Origin: an uncultured Alphaproteobacteria bacterium | GTDB taxonomy: Bacteria; Pseudomonadota; Alphaproteobacteria; HIMB59 | Assembly (NCBI GenBank): GCA_902555695.1 | Contig: CACDTV010000003.1 | Coordinates: 1-64,000, forward strand | Direction of reading: 5' to 3' | Length of the DNA stretch: 64,000 nucleotides | In this document: one piece after another, positions 9,052 to 18,825 of the stretch | Numbering within the stretch: position 1 is the stretch's first letter | Layout: every line of letters starts with the position of its first letter | Position numbers and translations under genes: made by a program | Notes under the pieces: model-generated | Database searches by the model: none | What the model was told of the DNA's origin: nothing | Seen by the model: only the letters and a program-made list of their open reading frames with translations

Positions 9052-9468
9052 TTAAAAAGGTCTTACAACTACAAGTATTACAATTAAAATTAGAAGAACA
9101 GTAGGCACTTCATTGATTATTCTTAGATATTTTGAGGTATAATCTCTAAAATTACTCTCTAGACTTTTTCTAATTTTACTTAAATACATATGAAATGCAG
9201 AGAGAATTAGAACTAATATAATTTTCAAAAAAAGCCATAATTCAAAACCTACATAATGGATAAGGGCTAAACCAAATACCCAAGTTAATATCATTGCTGG
9301 GTTCATTATAATTTTTAGCAATTTATATTCCATTTTTTGAAATACACTATTCATTTCAGGATTGGTTATGTTTTCTACATGATAAACAAAAAGTCTTGGT
9401 AAATAAAATAACCCAGCAAACCATGATACAAAAGATATGATATGTAAAATTTTTAATAACTCATACAT
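9052..9468 (-). CDS. hemJ: protoporphyrinogen IX oxidase HemJ
   Basis: LLKILHIISFVSWFAGLFYLPRLFVYH...FQKMEYKLLKIIMNPAMILTWVFGL; adjacent to hemF/hemH. Confidence 0.9.
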   Translation of the reverse strand: MYELLKILHIISFVSWFAGLFYLPRLFVYHVENITNPEMNSVFQKMEYKLLKIIMNPAMILTWVFGLALIHYVGFELWLFLKIILVLILSAFHMYLSKIRKSLESNFRDYTSKYLRIINEVPTVLLILIVILVVVRPF

Positions 9469-9472
9469 TTTG

Positions 9473-10294
9473 TTACCATTTAGCCTCTGGAGGCATTGAC
9501 ATTAATATAGCATCAATATTACCACCGGTTTTTAATCCAAATAATGTCCCTCTATCATAAAGCAAATTAAATTCTACGTAACGAGATCTTTTTTTTGAGA
9601 GAGTATCTAAGTCATCTTGATTAAAGTTAAAATCTTTTTTTCTTTTTGAGTTTTCAATTACAAAATTAACAAAGAATTGCCCAACATCTTTTATGAAAGA
9701 TAAGTCCTTATCAAAGTCTGTATTGATATAATCAAAAAAAATCCCTCCTATACCTCTACTTTCTTTTCGATGCTCTAAATAAAAGTATTCATCACATTGT
9801 TTTTTAAATTTTTCATAATAAGTTGAATTATGTTGATCACATGTTCGTTGGAGACCTTGATGAAAATTATCTGTTTCTAATTTTTCAGGTATTGCAGGGG
9901 TTAAATCACAACCACCACCAAACCATTGTTTTCCTTTTGTGGTTATGTACCGAGTGTTAAAATGAGCTGCAGCAATTTTCGGGTTTTTCATGTGAGCTAC
10001 GACTGAGATACCACTGGCCCAAAAGCTTGGATCCTCTTCGGTTCCCGGCATTGATTTTTTAAATTCTTCACTAAAATTACCATGCACTGTTGAAATGTTT
10101 ACTCCTACTTTTTCAAATATTTCTCCTTTTAGTAAGGACATCAAACCTCCACCACCACCAGGTCTTTGCCACTCTTTTTCTATAAATTCAGACCCATCAA
10201 GCTTTTGCATTGATCCAACCATTTGATTTCGAAGTTCTCGAAACCACTTTTCTGCTTTAGTTTGTTGATTTTTTATTTGATCACTCATACCCAC
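9473..10294 (-). CDS. hemF: aerobic coproporphyrinogen III oxidase
   Basis: EKEWQRPGGGGGLMSLLKG, AAAHFNTRYI, WFGGGCDLTPAIP, RKESRGIGGIFFDYIN, SRYVEFNLLYDRGTLFGLKTGGN. Confidence 0.97.
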   Translation of the reverse strand: MGMSDQIKNQQTKAEKWFRELRNQMVGSMQKLDGSEFIEKEWQRPGGGGGLMSLLKGEIFEKVGVNISTVHGNFSEEFKKSMPGTEEDPSFWASGISVVAHMKNPKIAAAHFNTRYITTKGKQWFGGGCDLTPAIPEKLETDNFHQGLQRTCDQHNSTYYEKFKKQCDEYFYLEHRKESRGIGGIFFDYINTDFDKDLSFIKDVGQFFVNFVIENSKRKKDFNFNQDDLDTLSKKRSRYVEFNLLYDRGTLFGLKTGGNIDAILMSMPPEAKW

Positions 10295-11307
10295 CCATGT
10301 AGTTCGTTTTCTATCAACGAAGTGAGTAGGAGTATATGATCTTCTCGATCATTTAGACAAGGAATATATCCAAATTCCTTTCCACCATTTTCCATGAATA
10401 TTTCTCTATTTTCCTCGTTAAGTTCTTCTATTGTCTCGAGACAATCTGAGGAAAAAGCAGGACTTATAACATGAATGTGGTCTGTACCATTTTTTGCTAA
10501 GCTCTCTATAGTTTTATCTGTGTAAGGTTGAAGCCATTCTGCTGGTCCAAATCTAGATTGAAATGTGGTCATATAACTTTCCTCTGGTAAGCCCATGGTC
10601 TCTGCAACCAGCCTAGTAGTTTTTCTGCAAAAACAATGATATGGATCCCCTTTATCTAAATATTTTTTTGGAACACCATGATAGCTAAATATGATTTTTT
10701 TTGGTTTTGAATTTTTAGTCCAAAATTCTTCAATGCTATTTTTAAGAGCTTTAATATAAAGTTCATTTTCGTAATATCCTCCAATAAAACGAAGAGATGG
10801 TACCCAACGCCAACTTTTTAATTCTTCTGCAACAGCATCAAACGTTGAGCCCGTTGTAGCCGCACAATATTGAGGGTATAAAGGTAAAATAATAATACGA
10901 TCACAATTTTGATTTCTAAGATTATTTAAACCCTTAGAGATGCTAGGATTCCCATAACGCATTCCAATATCAAATACGATATTTTGATATTTCTTATTAA
11001 TAAATTCTTTTATTTTCGATAATTGGTTTTTTGTGTGGAATAGAAGAGGTGAACCTTCCTCTGTCCAAACAGATTTGTAATTTTTAGCTGACTTCGCTGG
11101 TCGAGTATTTAAAACTATTCCATTAAGAATAGGCCACCAAATAGCTTTTGGTGTTTCTATGACACGTTCATCTGATAGAAATTGCTTTAGATAAGTCTTT
11201 AAAGACGACTTAGTTGGCTCATCTGGTGTTCCTAAATTTGTGATCAAAATACCTGTCTTAAGACCAGAGCCATGAACGTATAGTTTATTACCTTTAAATG
11301 AAGCCAT
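10285..11307 (-). CDS. hemH: ferrochelatase
   Basis: GILITNLGTPDEPTKSSLKTYLKQFLSDERVIE; PLYPQYCAATTGS; FSYHGVPKKYLDKGDPYHCFCRKTTRLV; FQSRFGPAEWLQPYT. Confidence 0.97.
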   Translation of the reverse strand: MASFKGNKLYVHGSGLKTGILITNLGTPDEPTKSSLKTYLKQFLSDERVIETPKAIWWPILNGIVLNTRPAKSAKNYKSVWTEEGSPLLFHTKNQLSKIKEFINKKYQNIVFDIGMRYGNPSISKGLNNLRNQNCDRIIILPLYPQYCAATTGSTFDAVAEELKSWRWVPSLRFIGGYYENELYIKALKNSIEEFWTKNSKPKKIIFSYHGVPKKYLDKGDPYHCFCRKTTRLVAETMGLPEESYMTTFQSRFGPAEWLQPYTDKTIESLAKNGTDHIHVISPAFSSDCLETIEELNEENREIFMENGGKEFGYIPCLNDREDHILLLTSLIENELHGWV

Positions 11308-11325
11308 TGAAAAACATTACGATTT

Positions 11326-12342
11326 TTATGATAACTTAGTTCTTATCTTTTCTATGAATAAATGAACATTAGCCTCAGGAGTAGTTTTTTTTACACCGTG
11401 ATCGAGGCTAGCAATCCACCCAGATCTATGAGATGACTCACTCTGTAAGCATTCCTCAATATATTTATCAATATAATCAGAAAAGGATTTAGTGTCCTCC
11501 ATAGCTAACAAATCATTTGAAAAATTCCCCTGTAAAGATAAATGTGTCTTTGGTAATTCAGTGAAAACCTCCAAATTAGTTCCTAAAACTGTAAGTTTTA
11601 AATTTTTTAAATTTTGTAATTTATTAAATTTAGTTTGAGAAATTTCTTTAGTGAAATATCCAATTTTATTTGGATAAATATTTGAAATTTTAACTAAAAA
11701 AGGAATAACGAATTCATCAAAATCTTTATCATTTAGTTTATTAGCTTCAGTATCAAATATCATTAACAAATCAATGTCATTTTGTAACTGAATTTGTATA
11801 TTTTTTTGTATTAACATTTCTAAAACGGGCAGGGTTTGTTGAAATAGTGTTTGTGATACAGGATTATTCCTCGTTGCAAAATGGTATAAAGTTACAGGTC
11901 CACCAGTAAATCCAATTAAGGATTTATCATTTGAAAGTTCATTTCTAATATGTTTTAGAGATATATTCTGAAAATCTATAAAACTTTCAAATTCATCAAT
12001 ATTAAATTCGGATATCATTTTTGAACTTAAATTTTTTTCAAATATTGGTCCAGGATTAAACTTCAAACTCATACCTAAATAATCTAAAGGAAAAAGAATA
12101 TCACTAAACAATATTGCAGCATCAAAATCAAATTCAACAATAGGTCCAAGAGTTACCTCACAAGCAAGCTCAGGCTCTTTACATAATTGTTCAAAAGAAT
12201 ATTTTTCTTTTAATTTTCTGTAATGCTGATGATATCGACCAGCCTGTCTCATAAACCAAATTGGAGGAATTTTTTGTTCAACTTTATTTAAGGCATTAAA
12301 AAAATTTTTGTTATAGGTATTTTGCAATATCTCTAGCTCCAT
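11326..12342 (-). CDS. hemE: uroporphyrinogen decarboxylase
   Basis: PIWFMRQAGRYHQHYRKL; DAAILFSDILFPLDYLGMSLKF; GFTGGPVTLYHFA. Confidence 0.95.
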   Translation of the reverse strand: MELEILQNTYNKNFFNALNKVEQKIPPIWFMRQAGRYHQHYRKLKEKYSFEQLCKEPELACEVTLGPIVEFDFDAAILFSDILFPLDYLGMSLKFNPGPIFEKNLSSKMISEFNIDEFESFIDFQNISLKHIRNELSNDKSLIGFTGGPVTLYHFATRNNPVSQTLFQQTLPVLEMLIQKNIQIQLQNDIDLLMIFDTEANKLNDKDFDEFVIPFLVKISNIYPNKIGYFTKEISQTKFNKLQNLKNLKLTVLGTNLEVFTELPKTHLSLQGNFSNDLLAMEDTKSFSDYIDKYIEECLQSESSHRSGWIASLDHGVKKTTPEANVHLFIEKIRTKLS

Positions 12343-13234
12343 AAGTAATAATAAAATCTGCTTGAGCTCTTTTGAGTACCGTTAAAGACTCTATGAGCAA
12401 ATCAACATAATTGCCAAATTTAGCTTTGCTGAGCATTTGTAGACTAGCATACTCACCACTTACTTGGTACGCACCCGTGGGAAGCAGTGTCTCCTTTTTT
12501 ATATCTCTTATTAAATCTATTGAAGTCATACCAGGCTTAACCATTAAATAATTTGCACCTTGGGCTGCATTACTAATTGAGCTTTTAATCGCCTTTGCTT
12601 TGTCTTCAACAGGTAATTGATATGATGACCGATCAAATCCCTGTGGTGATGATTTTGCAACATCTCTAAAAGGGCCGTAAAAGTGACTTTTAAATTTTGT
12701 TGAGTAACTCATTATTTGAGAATTTGAAAAACCATTTTGAACAAATATTTTTCTCAAATATTTAGTCGTATTTTTCATCATGTCACTTGGTGCAATTATA
12801 TCAGCTCCCGCCTCAAGATATGTATTTGCCGCTAATCCTAAAGAGTAATGTGTCTTATTAAGATCAATTGATTTTTTATGAGTAACTCCACAATGCCCAT
12901 CAACAGTTATTGAGCATAAGCATGTATCTATAAGTAAAACTATATCTTTTCCAAAATAATTTTTAATTCTTCTTATAACTTCATAGTGAAAGCTAAAATC
13001 CTCCGGATTTTTTTGTTTTTTATTTGGAACGATAAAAAGTAGAAAATTATTGATACCTTTTTTTAAATCCTTTTCAATTGCCTTAATTATAGATGAAGAT
13101 GACCAACTCTTATTATCACCTAATCCTTTAATTTCCTTTGAATTTTTTACCTTTTGATCCACAAATAACGGTTGAATTAAAATTTTCTTTTTAAGAGATT
13201 TAGACTGATCAATAGGGAAATAATTTTTAATCAT
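12311..13234 (-). CDS. hemB: delta-aminolevulinic acid dehydratase (porphobilinogen synthase), Zn-type cysteine motif
   Basis: LIDTCLCSITVDGHCGV; ADIIAPSDMM; MVKPGMTSIDLI; GAYQVSGEYASL. Confidence 0.96.
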   Translation of the reverse strand: MIKNYFPIDQSKSLKKKILIQPLFVDQKVKNSKEIKGLGDNKSWSSSSIIKAIEKDLKKGINNFLLFIVPNKKQKNPEDFSFHYEVIRRIKNYFGKDIVLLIDTCLCSITVDGHCGVTHKKSIDLNKTHYSLGLAANTYLEAGADIIAPSDMMKNTTKYLRKIFVQNGFSNSQIMSYSTKFKSHFYGPFRDVAKSSPQGFDRSSYQLPVEDKAKAIKSSISNAAQGANYLMVKPGMTSIDLIRDIKKETLLPTGAYQVSGEYASLQMLSKAKFGNYVDLLIESLTVLKRAQADFIITYGARDIAKYL

Positions 13235-14745
13235 TTAAGTTCAAAATTTTTAAAATCATCATAAGTAAGATATACATTTAATTGATTTTTAGGAATAAAT
13301 TTAGAAATTTGAAGATACGTTTGACCAGGTCCACACGAATTACGCTTATTTAGTATTTCTGGTCTTAGTTGTATAGCTAATTTAAATGCAGAGAAGCTCA
13401 TCCAATAAAAACTCTCCGCTACAAATAAATTATCAATCGTATTGTCATTAATCAAAGGGACTAAACTATAGTGTGATATAACAGGGAATTTTTTATTTAG
13501 CATATTTCCTTCATATGTAAGTTTATAAGTAGGTTTTTGATTATCTTTATAAAAATTTTCAGTTTCTCGATAATTTTCACCAAAACTATCGAGAGAAGAA
13601 TTTACAAGAATGCCCATTTTACTTATTTTTTTCCAAGAACTTACGCCGGAAGTTATAAGATTTGATACACTTTTCAAAGATTTAAACTCTTTGAATTCTG
13701 ATCTTGTGGCCAAAACATTTTTATTTTTTACTGTTTTGTTAAATTCATGCAAATTTCTCTGAAACATTTGATATTTTGATAAGCTTGAAGGAAATATATT
13801 TTTAACTTTTTTAACTTTTTTATTATTTAGATATTTTTTTTCTTTAAAATATTTTTTTGTTTGATTATCTTTCCCTTGTGCAAATAAAATTTTTTCATTT
13901 AGAATATTTTCAATAGTTACACCTACATCTAAATTGCAACCACCTCCCCATTTGTATAAATATTTTCTCTCTCTTTGACAATCATCTAACGAAGGTAAAT
14001 GATTAATTTTTTTCAATATTTTTTGAGTTTTTCGATCATCTCTCCTATATTCCAAAGCAATGCATCCTTGTGCTGCCGCACTAGGAAATTCAGAAATTGG
14101 TAAAATTATCTTTTCAAACTTTTTAAATTTCAATTTAAAATTTCTATAATCTTTTTTATTAATTTTTTCTCCATATTTAAAAATTCTATCTATAGCAGCT
14201 TTAGCCATAAACACCCCGTCCTCTTTTGAGGAATTTAATATTTTTTCCAGCCTAGATGGTACGTTTCCCCTAATGTCGAATGGCTTCAATTCTTCAAAGG
14301 GTAAAAACTTTCTTAATTTTTTTAAATAATATTTTCTTCTAGGAGAGGATGTCCCTATAACTAATTTTTTTTTATTTAATGAAGTCTTTTTAATAAGAAT
14401 AACATCTCTTGGATCATCTCTTTTGAGACAAATAAAAGAAGTCTTATTAAGATTTTTAACAGGAAGATCTTTGAATGAATGAACTACCACATCTGCATCT
14501 TTTAAGATTAACTTTTTTGAGAGTGAATTTGTAAATATTCCAAATCCATGTTGTTCCCAAGCTTTAGCTGACATGTCAGTGTCACCAACGCTTGATGAGT
14601 AATGTGTATCAATTATATTTTTTTGTATTTTATTAATTTCTATTTCCGCAATGTGAGTCTGAATTTTAGCGAGAAAACTTTTTCTTGATAATAAAACAAT
14701 CTTTTTCATAACCATTGATGACATTAAGAAATAACAAATAATCAA
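13231..14745 (-). CDS. hemC: hydroxymethylbilane synthase with C-terminal HemD-like extension
   Basis: HSFKDLPVKNLNKTSFICLKRDDPRDVIL, GTSSPRRKYYLKKLRKFLP...DIRGNVPSRLEKI, cofactor-Cys region WGGGCNLDVGV. About 180 extra residues end with FVAESFYWMSFSAFKLAIQ...SCGPGQTYLQISKF. Confidence 0.88.
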   Translation of the reverse strand: MIICYFLMSSMVMKKIVLLSRKSFLAKIQTHIAEIEINKIQKNIIDTHYSSSVGDTDMSAKAWEQHGFGIFTNSLSKKLILKDADVVVHSFKDLPVKNLNKTSFICLKRDDPRDVILIKKTSLNKKKLVIGTSSPRRKYYLKKLRKFLPFEELKPFDIRGNVPSRLEKILNSSKEDGVFMAKAAIDRIFKYGEKINKKDYRNFKLKFKKFEKIILPISEFPSAAAQGCIALEYRRDDRKTQKILKKINHLPSLDDCQRERKYLYKWGGGCNLDVGVTIENILNEKILFAQGKDNQTKKYFKEKKYLNNKKVKKVKNIFPSSLSKYQMFQRNLHEFNKTVKNKNVLATRSEFKEFKSLKSVSNLITSGVSSWKKISKMGILVNSSLDSFGENYRETENFYKDNQKPTYKLTYEGNMLNKKFPVISHYSLVPLINDNTIDNLFVAESFYWMSFSAFKLAIQLRPEILNKRNSCGPGQTYLQISKFIPKNQLNVYLTYDDFKNFELK

Positions 14746-14826
14746 CGCTAATACAATTTAAGCGAGACTTATTGGTCAATATGTACTTATTTCAAAATAT
14801 GTTATAGCTAAATAACGTTTGAAATT

Positions 14827-15504
14827 ATGACACAAAAAGCAGTTTTAATTGTCGGAGCAGGATCAGGTTTAAGTGCTTCTTTGGCTAGAGCATTTAATTC
14901 AAATGGGATGAAAATTGTACTTGCTGCCAGAAACATAGACAAACTTGACAGTTTAAAAAAAGAGATCGACGCTTTAGTTTTTAAGTGTGACTCAACGGAA
15001 AATAAAAGTGTTCAAAATTTATTTTTGCAGACTGACTCAATTATAGGCACTCCAGAAATTGTTATCTATAATCCATCTCTTAGAATTGTAAAACCTTTTA
15101 TTGAATACGATCCTGATGAAATGCTTCAATCAGTAAAAGTAAATAGTTATGGGGCTTTTCTAGTAGCGCATGAATCAGTAAAAAGAATGTTAAAAATAGG
15201 AAAAGGTAATATTTTTTTCACTGGATCATCTGCAAGTGTAAAGGGTTTTGCCAAATCTGCGTCTTTTGCTATGGGAAAGTTTGGTTTGAGAGGCTTAGCA
15301 CAATCTTTGGCAAGAGAGCTGCACCCACAAAATATTCATATAGGTCATTTCGTTATAGATGGAGGAATAGGTAAAGAACCAGTTGGAAATTATCAAATGA
15401 TACACCCTGATGAAATTGCAAAACAATACCTAAATTTTTATTTACAGGATAAAAAAGCTTGGTCATGGGAAATTGAAATTAGAACAAACACTGAAAAATT
15501 TTAG
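14827..15504 (+). CDS. SDR family oxidoreductase
   Basis: AVLIVGAGSGLSASLARAFNSNGMKIVLAARN; GSSASVKGFAKSASFAMGKFGLRGLAQSLAREL. Confidence 0.88.
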   Translation: MTQKAVLIVGAGSGLSASLARAFNSNGMKIVLAARNIDKLDSLKKEIDALVFKCDSTENKSVQNLFLQTDSIIGTPEIVIYNPSLRIVKPFIEYDPDEMLQSVKVNSYGAFLVAHESVKRMLKIGKGNIFFTGSSASVKGFAKSASFAMGKFGLRGLAQSLARELHPQNIHIGHFVIDGGIGKEPVGNYQMIHPDEIAKQYLNFYLQDKKAWSWEIEIRTNTEKF

Positions 15505-15513
15505 AAGAACACC

Positions 15514-16533
15514 TTGGAAATCGGTATAGACAGTTTTGCAGATAAAAGAGAGGGCTCAGATAGTGTTAAAGCCATCAATAATGTTATTGATAGAATTATT
15601 TTTGCAGATGAAGTTGGATTAAATTCATTTGGGATAGGAGAGCATCATAGAAAAGAATTTTTAGACTCAGCACCATTTATGATATTAGCTGCAGCTGCAG
15701 CACAAACAAAAAATATTAAGCTAATAAGTGCTGTAACTGTTTTAAGCGCAGCAGATCCTGTTCGTGTATTTCAAAACTTGTCTACTCTTGATCTGATATC
15801 CGGAGGTAGAGCAGAAATGGTAGCTGGAAGAGGATCATTTTCTGAGGCCTTTCCATTGTTTGGTTTGGATTTCAAAGATTATGATGAATTGTTTATTGAA
15901 AAGCTCGGTTTGCTTTTAAAAATTAGAGAAAATGAATTTGTTAGTTGGTCTGGTAAATTTAGACCTTCGATAAATAATTTACCTATTTATCCAAGGCCTA
16001 TTCAAAACCCTGTCCCAATTTGGTTAGGTGTTGGTGGCACACCTCAATCTTTTGCAAGAGCAGGTTCAATGGGCTTACCTCTAATGATTGCCATAATTGG
16101 AGGCAATACTCATCGCTTTAGGCCTTTGGTAGATATTTATCGACAGGCGGGTAAAGAAGCAGGACACCCCCCAGAAAAACTCTCCGTAGGACTTCATTCA
16201 CTGGGATATGTCGCAAATAGTATGGATGAAGCAATAGATTTGTATTATGAGGGATATCATAAAATGTTCACAAAAATTGGAAAAGAGAGAGGTTGGGGCC
16301 CTGTTACGAGAGACCAATTTGACAATCAAATTGGTCCATTAGGAGCTATAGTTTTAGGCGATCCCGATCAGGTCGCTGAAAAGATTATCAGACATAGTCA
16401 AGCCCTTGGAGGTATTGATAGATTCCAATTTCAAATGGATATAGCTGATATTACCCATGAAAATTTAATCAAATCTATTGAACTGATTGGCAAAGAAGTA
16501 ATTCCTAGAATAAATAGGACAAAAAGCCCCTAA
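15514..16533 (+). CDS. LLM-class flavin-dependent oxidoreductase (luciferase-like)
   Basis: GEHHRKEFLDSAPFMILAAAAAQTKNIKLISAVTVLSAADPVRVFQNLSTLDLISGGRAEMVAGRGSF. Confidence 0.92.
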   Translation: MEIGIDSFADKREGSDSVKAINNVIDRIIFADEVGLNSFGIGEHHRKEFLDSAPFMILAAAAAQTKNIKLISAVTVLSAADPVRVFQNLSTLDLISGGRAEMVAGRGSFSEAFPLFGLDFKDYDELFIEKLGLLLKIRENEFVSWSGKFRPSINNLPIYPRPIQNPVPIWLGVGGTPQSFARAGSMGLPLMIAIIGGNTHRFRPLVDIYRQAGKEAGHPPEKLSVGLHSLGYVANSMDEAIDLYYEGYHKMFTKIGKERGWGPVTRDQFDNQIGPLGAIVLGDPDQVAEKIIRHSQALGGIDRFQFQMDIADITHENLIKSIELIGKEVIPRINRTKSP

Positions 16534-16544
16534 TTAGAGGCTTT
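16523..16544 (+). terminator. hairpin overlapping the stop codon of the LLM gene
   Basis: AAAGCCcctaattagaGGCTTT: stem with one mismatch, followed by only a short T-run. Confidence 0.45.
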
Positions 16545-16596
16545 ATGCGTCTTTATTGCAGTATCTTTTAGATTAGTAAAAAATAAATTAATAATT

Positions 16597-17865
16597 GTGA
16601 AAAATCACAATTGGAAATCTAGTTATCTAAGCACTCTTCAATCTGAAATTGATAAAATTAAGGATGAAGGTCACTACAGAGTATTTAACAACATAGAAAG
16701 AAAAGCCGGACAGTATCCCAAAGCTACAAGACATAGTAATGGTCAAACCGAAGAGATTGATGTCTGGTGTTCAAATGATTACTTAGGCATGAGCCAGAAC
16801 AAAGAAGTTATTTCCGCAATGCAATCTGCTGCTGAAAAGTTAGGAGCGGGAAGCGGAGGAACAAGGAACATATCAGGTACTACTAATTTCCATATTCAAC
16901 TCGAAAAAGAAATCGCACTCTTACATAAAAAAGAAAGAGCTCTAGCATTTAATTCTGGATATAGTGCTAATGAGTCTGCACTAAAGTCTATTATATCTGC
17001 TTTTGATAATTGTTTAGTTTTAAGTGATGAACTAAATCACGCATCACTTATAGAAGGAATTCGTACAAGTAAAAAAGAAAAAGCTATTTATCGTCATAAT
17101 GATGTAAAACACCTAAAGGACATTCTAAAGGGAGTAGATTTTTCTCGACCAAAAATTATCGTCTTGGAGTCTGTCTATTCAATGGAAGCTGATTTTGCAC
17201 CACTAGAAGACATTATTCAGGTTGCACAGGATAATGGAGCATTAATATACTTAGATGAAGTTCATGCTGTAGGTTTATACGGTCCCAATGCAGCAGGTGT
17301 AGCAGATCAAAAAGGATTATCTGAGCATATTGATATTATCAATGGAACATTGGCAAAAGCATTTGGTCTAGCTGGAGGTTACATAGCCTCGACTGAGACA
17401 ATAATTGATTTTGTTAGAAGTTTTTCAAAAGGATTTATTTTCACAACATCCATGTGCCCAGCAGTAGCTGCTGGAAGTCTAGAGAGCATTAGACAAGTAA
17501 AGAAAAACGATGAAATTCGATCTTCATTCTTTGAGAACGTAGATTTTGTTAAAAAAGAACTACGAACCGCAGGTATTCCTTTTTTAGACTCAGGTTCACA
17601 TATAATCCCAGTATTAATTGGAGATAGCAAATTATGTAAAGAGATTAGTGATTTTCTTTTAAATGAGCACCAGGTTTATGTTCAGCCTATTAATTATCCA
17701 ACAGTCCCAAAAGGAACTGAGAGAATAAGAATAACTCCCACTCCATGTCATGATCCAGAGTCTACTGAAAAATTTGTAGAAGCTTTGAAAGATGCTTGGT
17801 TTAAATTTATGCCTCAGTTAGTTAAATTTGAAAATCAATTTACTAATAAAATCAAAGTAATTTAA
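16597..17865 (+). CDS. hemA: 5-aminolevulinate synthase
   Basis: VWCSNDYLGMSQN, GAGSGGTRNISGT, LDEVHAVGLYGPNAAGV, NGTLAKAFGLAGGYIA; GTG start. Confidence 0.97.
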   Translation: MKNHNWKSSYLSTLQSEIDKIKDEGHYRVFNNIERKAGQYPKATRHSNGQTEEIDVWCSNDYLGMSQNKEVISAMQSAAEKLGAGSGGTRNISGTTNFHIQLEKEIALLHKKERALAFNSGYSANESALKSIISAFDNCLVLSDELNHASLIEGIRTSKKEKAIYRHNDVKHLKDILKGVDFSRPKIIVLESVYSMEADFAPLEDIIQVAQDNGALIYLDEVHAVGLYGPNAAGVADQKGLSEHIDIINGTLAKAFGLAGGYIASTETIIDFVRSFSKGFIFTTSMCPAVAAGSLESIRQVKKNDEIRSSFFENVDFVKKELRTAGIPFLDSGSHIIPVLIGDSKLCKEISDFLLNEHQVYVQPINYPTVPKGTERIRITPTPCHDPESTEKFVEALKDAWFKFMPQLVKFENQFTNKIKVI

Positions 17866-17909
17866 ACGCCTTATTTGATCAATCTATACATTTGTTATAA
17901 AACATACTA

Positions 17910-18773
17910 ATGAGAGTCATTGCGTTTTATAGTTTCTTTAACGTATCCAATCCCAGATTATTAAAAGAGAGGTTAAATTTACACTTTCTTTTAAAACAAA
18001 TAAAAGGTTCGATTATTGTCAGTGAGGAAGGTTTAAATGGTACAATAGCAGTCTCTTCAAAATTAGAAAAAAAAATTATCGACTATTTAATGTCTTTAGG
18101 AGTCACTAAAGAAAATATAAAAATATCAGACTTTAATGGCCAAAGAATTTTTAACGAGTTTAAAATCAAACTTAAAAAGGAAATAGTTACATCTGATTTT
18201 GGATTAAAAATTTCAGACATTAAAAAATCTAAATTTATTGAACCAAGTGATTGGGATAAATTTGCTAATGATAAAAATGTAGAAATTCTTGATACAAGAA
18301 ATGATTATGAATTTAAAATTGGTCATTATAAAAATGCTATCAACCCTAAAATTGAAACATTTAAAGATTTCAAAAATTATATAAAGAATAACAAAGAAAA
18401 ATTTCAGAATAAAAAAGTTGGTATTTATTGTACAGGTGGTATTAGATGTGAAAAAGCAGGACCTTTAATGGAAAAATATGGTATTGAGACATATCAACTT
18501 AAAGGAGGAATATTAAAATATTTTGAAACCACATCTGCTGACTCATGGAAGGGTGAGTGCTTTGTTTTTGACTACAGAGTATCTTTGAACAAGCAACTTT
18601 CTCAAGGTACGAGTAAGCTTTGTTACGGGTGTAACATGCCTTTAACTCCAAGAGAGAGAAAATCTCCTAAATATGAAGAGGGATATTCATGTTCCATCTG
18701 TTTTGATAATATGACAGAAAAAAAGAGACGTTCTCTCAAAGATAAGCGAGAACATTGGAAAAAAGTTCTTTAA
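17910..18773 (+). CDS. trhO: rhodanese-domain tRNA uridine hydroxylase (TrhO/YceA)
   Basis: SEEGLNGTIAVS; EILDTRNDYEFKIGHYKNAINP; GIYCTGGIRCEKA; FVFDYRVSL. Confidence 0.92.
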   Translation: MRVIAFYSFFNVSNPRLLKERLNLHFLLKQIKGSIIVSEEGLNGTIAVSSKLEKKIIDYLMSLGVTKENIKISDFNGQRIFNEFKIKLKKEIVTSDFGLKISDIKKSKFIEPSDWDKFANDKNVEILDTRNDYEFKIGHYKNAINPKIETFKDFKNYIKNNKEKFQNKKVGIYCTGGIRCEKAGPLMEKYGIETYQLKGGILKYFETTSADSWKGECFVFDYRVSLNKQLSQGTSKLCYGCNMPLTPRERKSPKYEEGYSCSICFDNMTEKKRRSLKDKREHWKKVL

Positions 18774-18825
18774 TTTCATTAAATATCAATGTTGACCAAA
18801 TTCAAAATTAGTTTAGTTTACGCCA

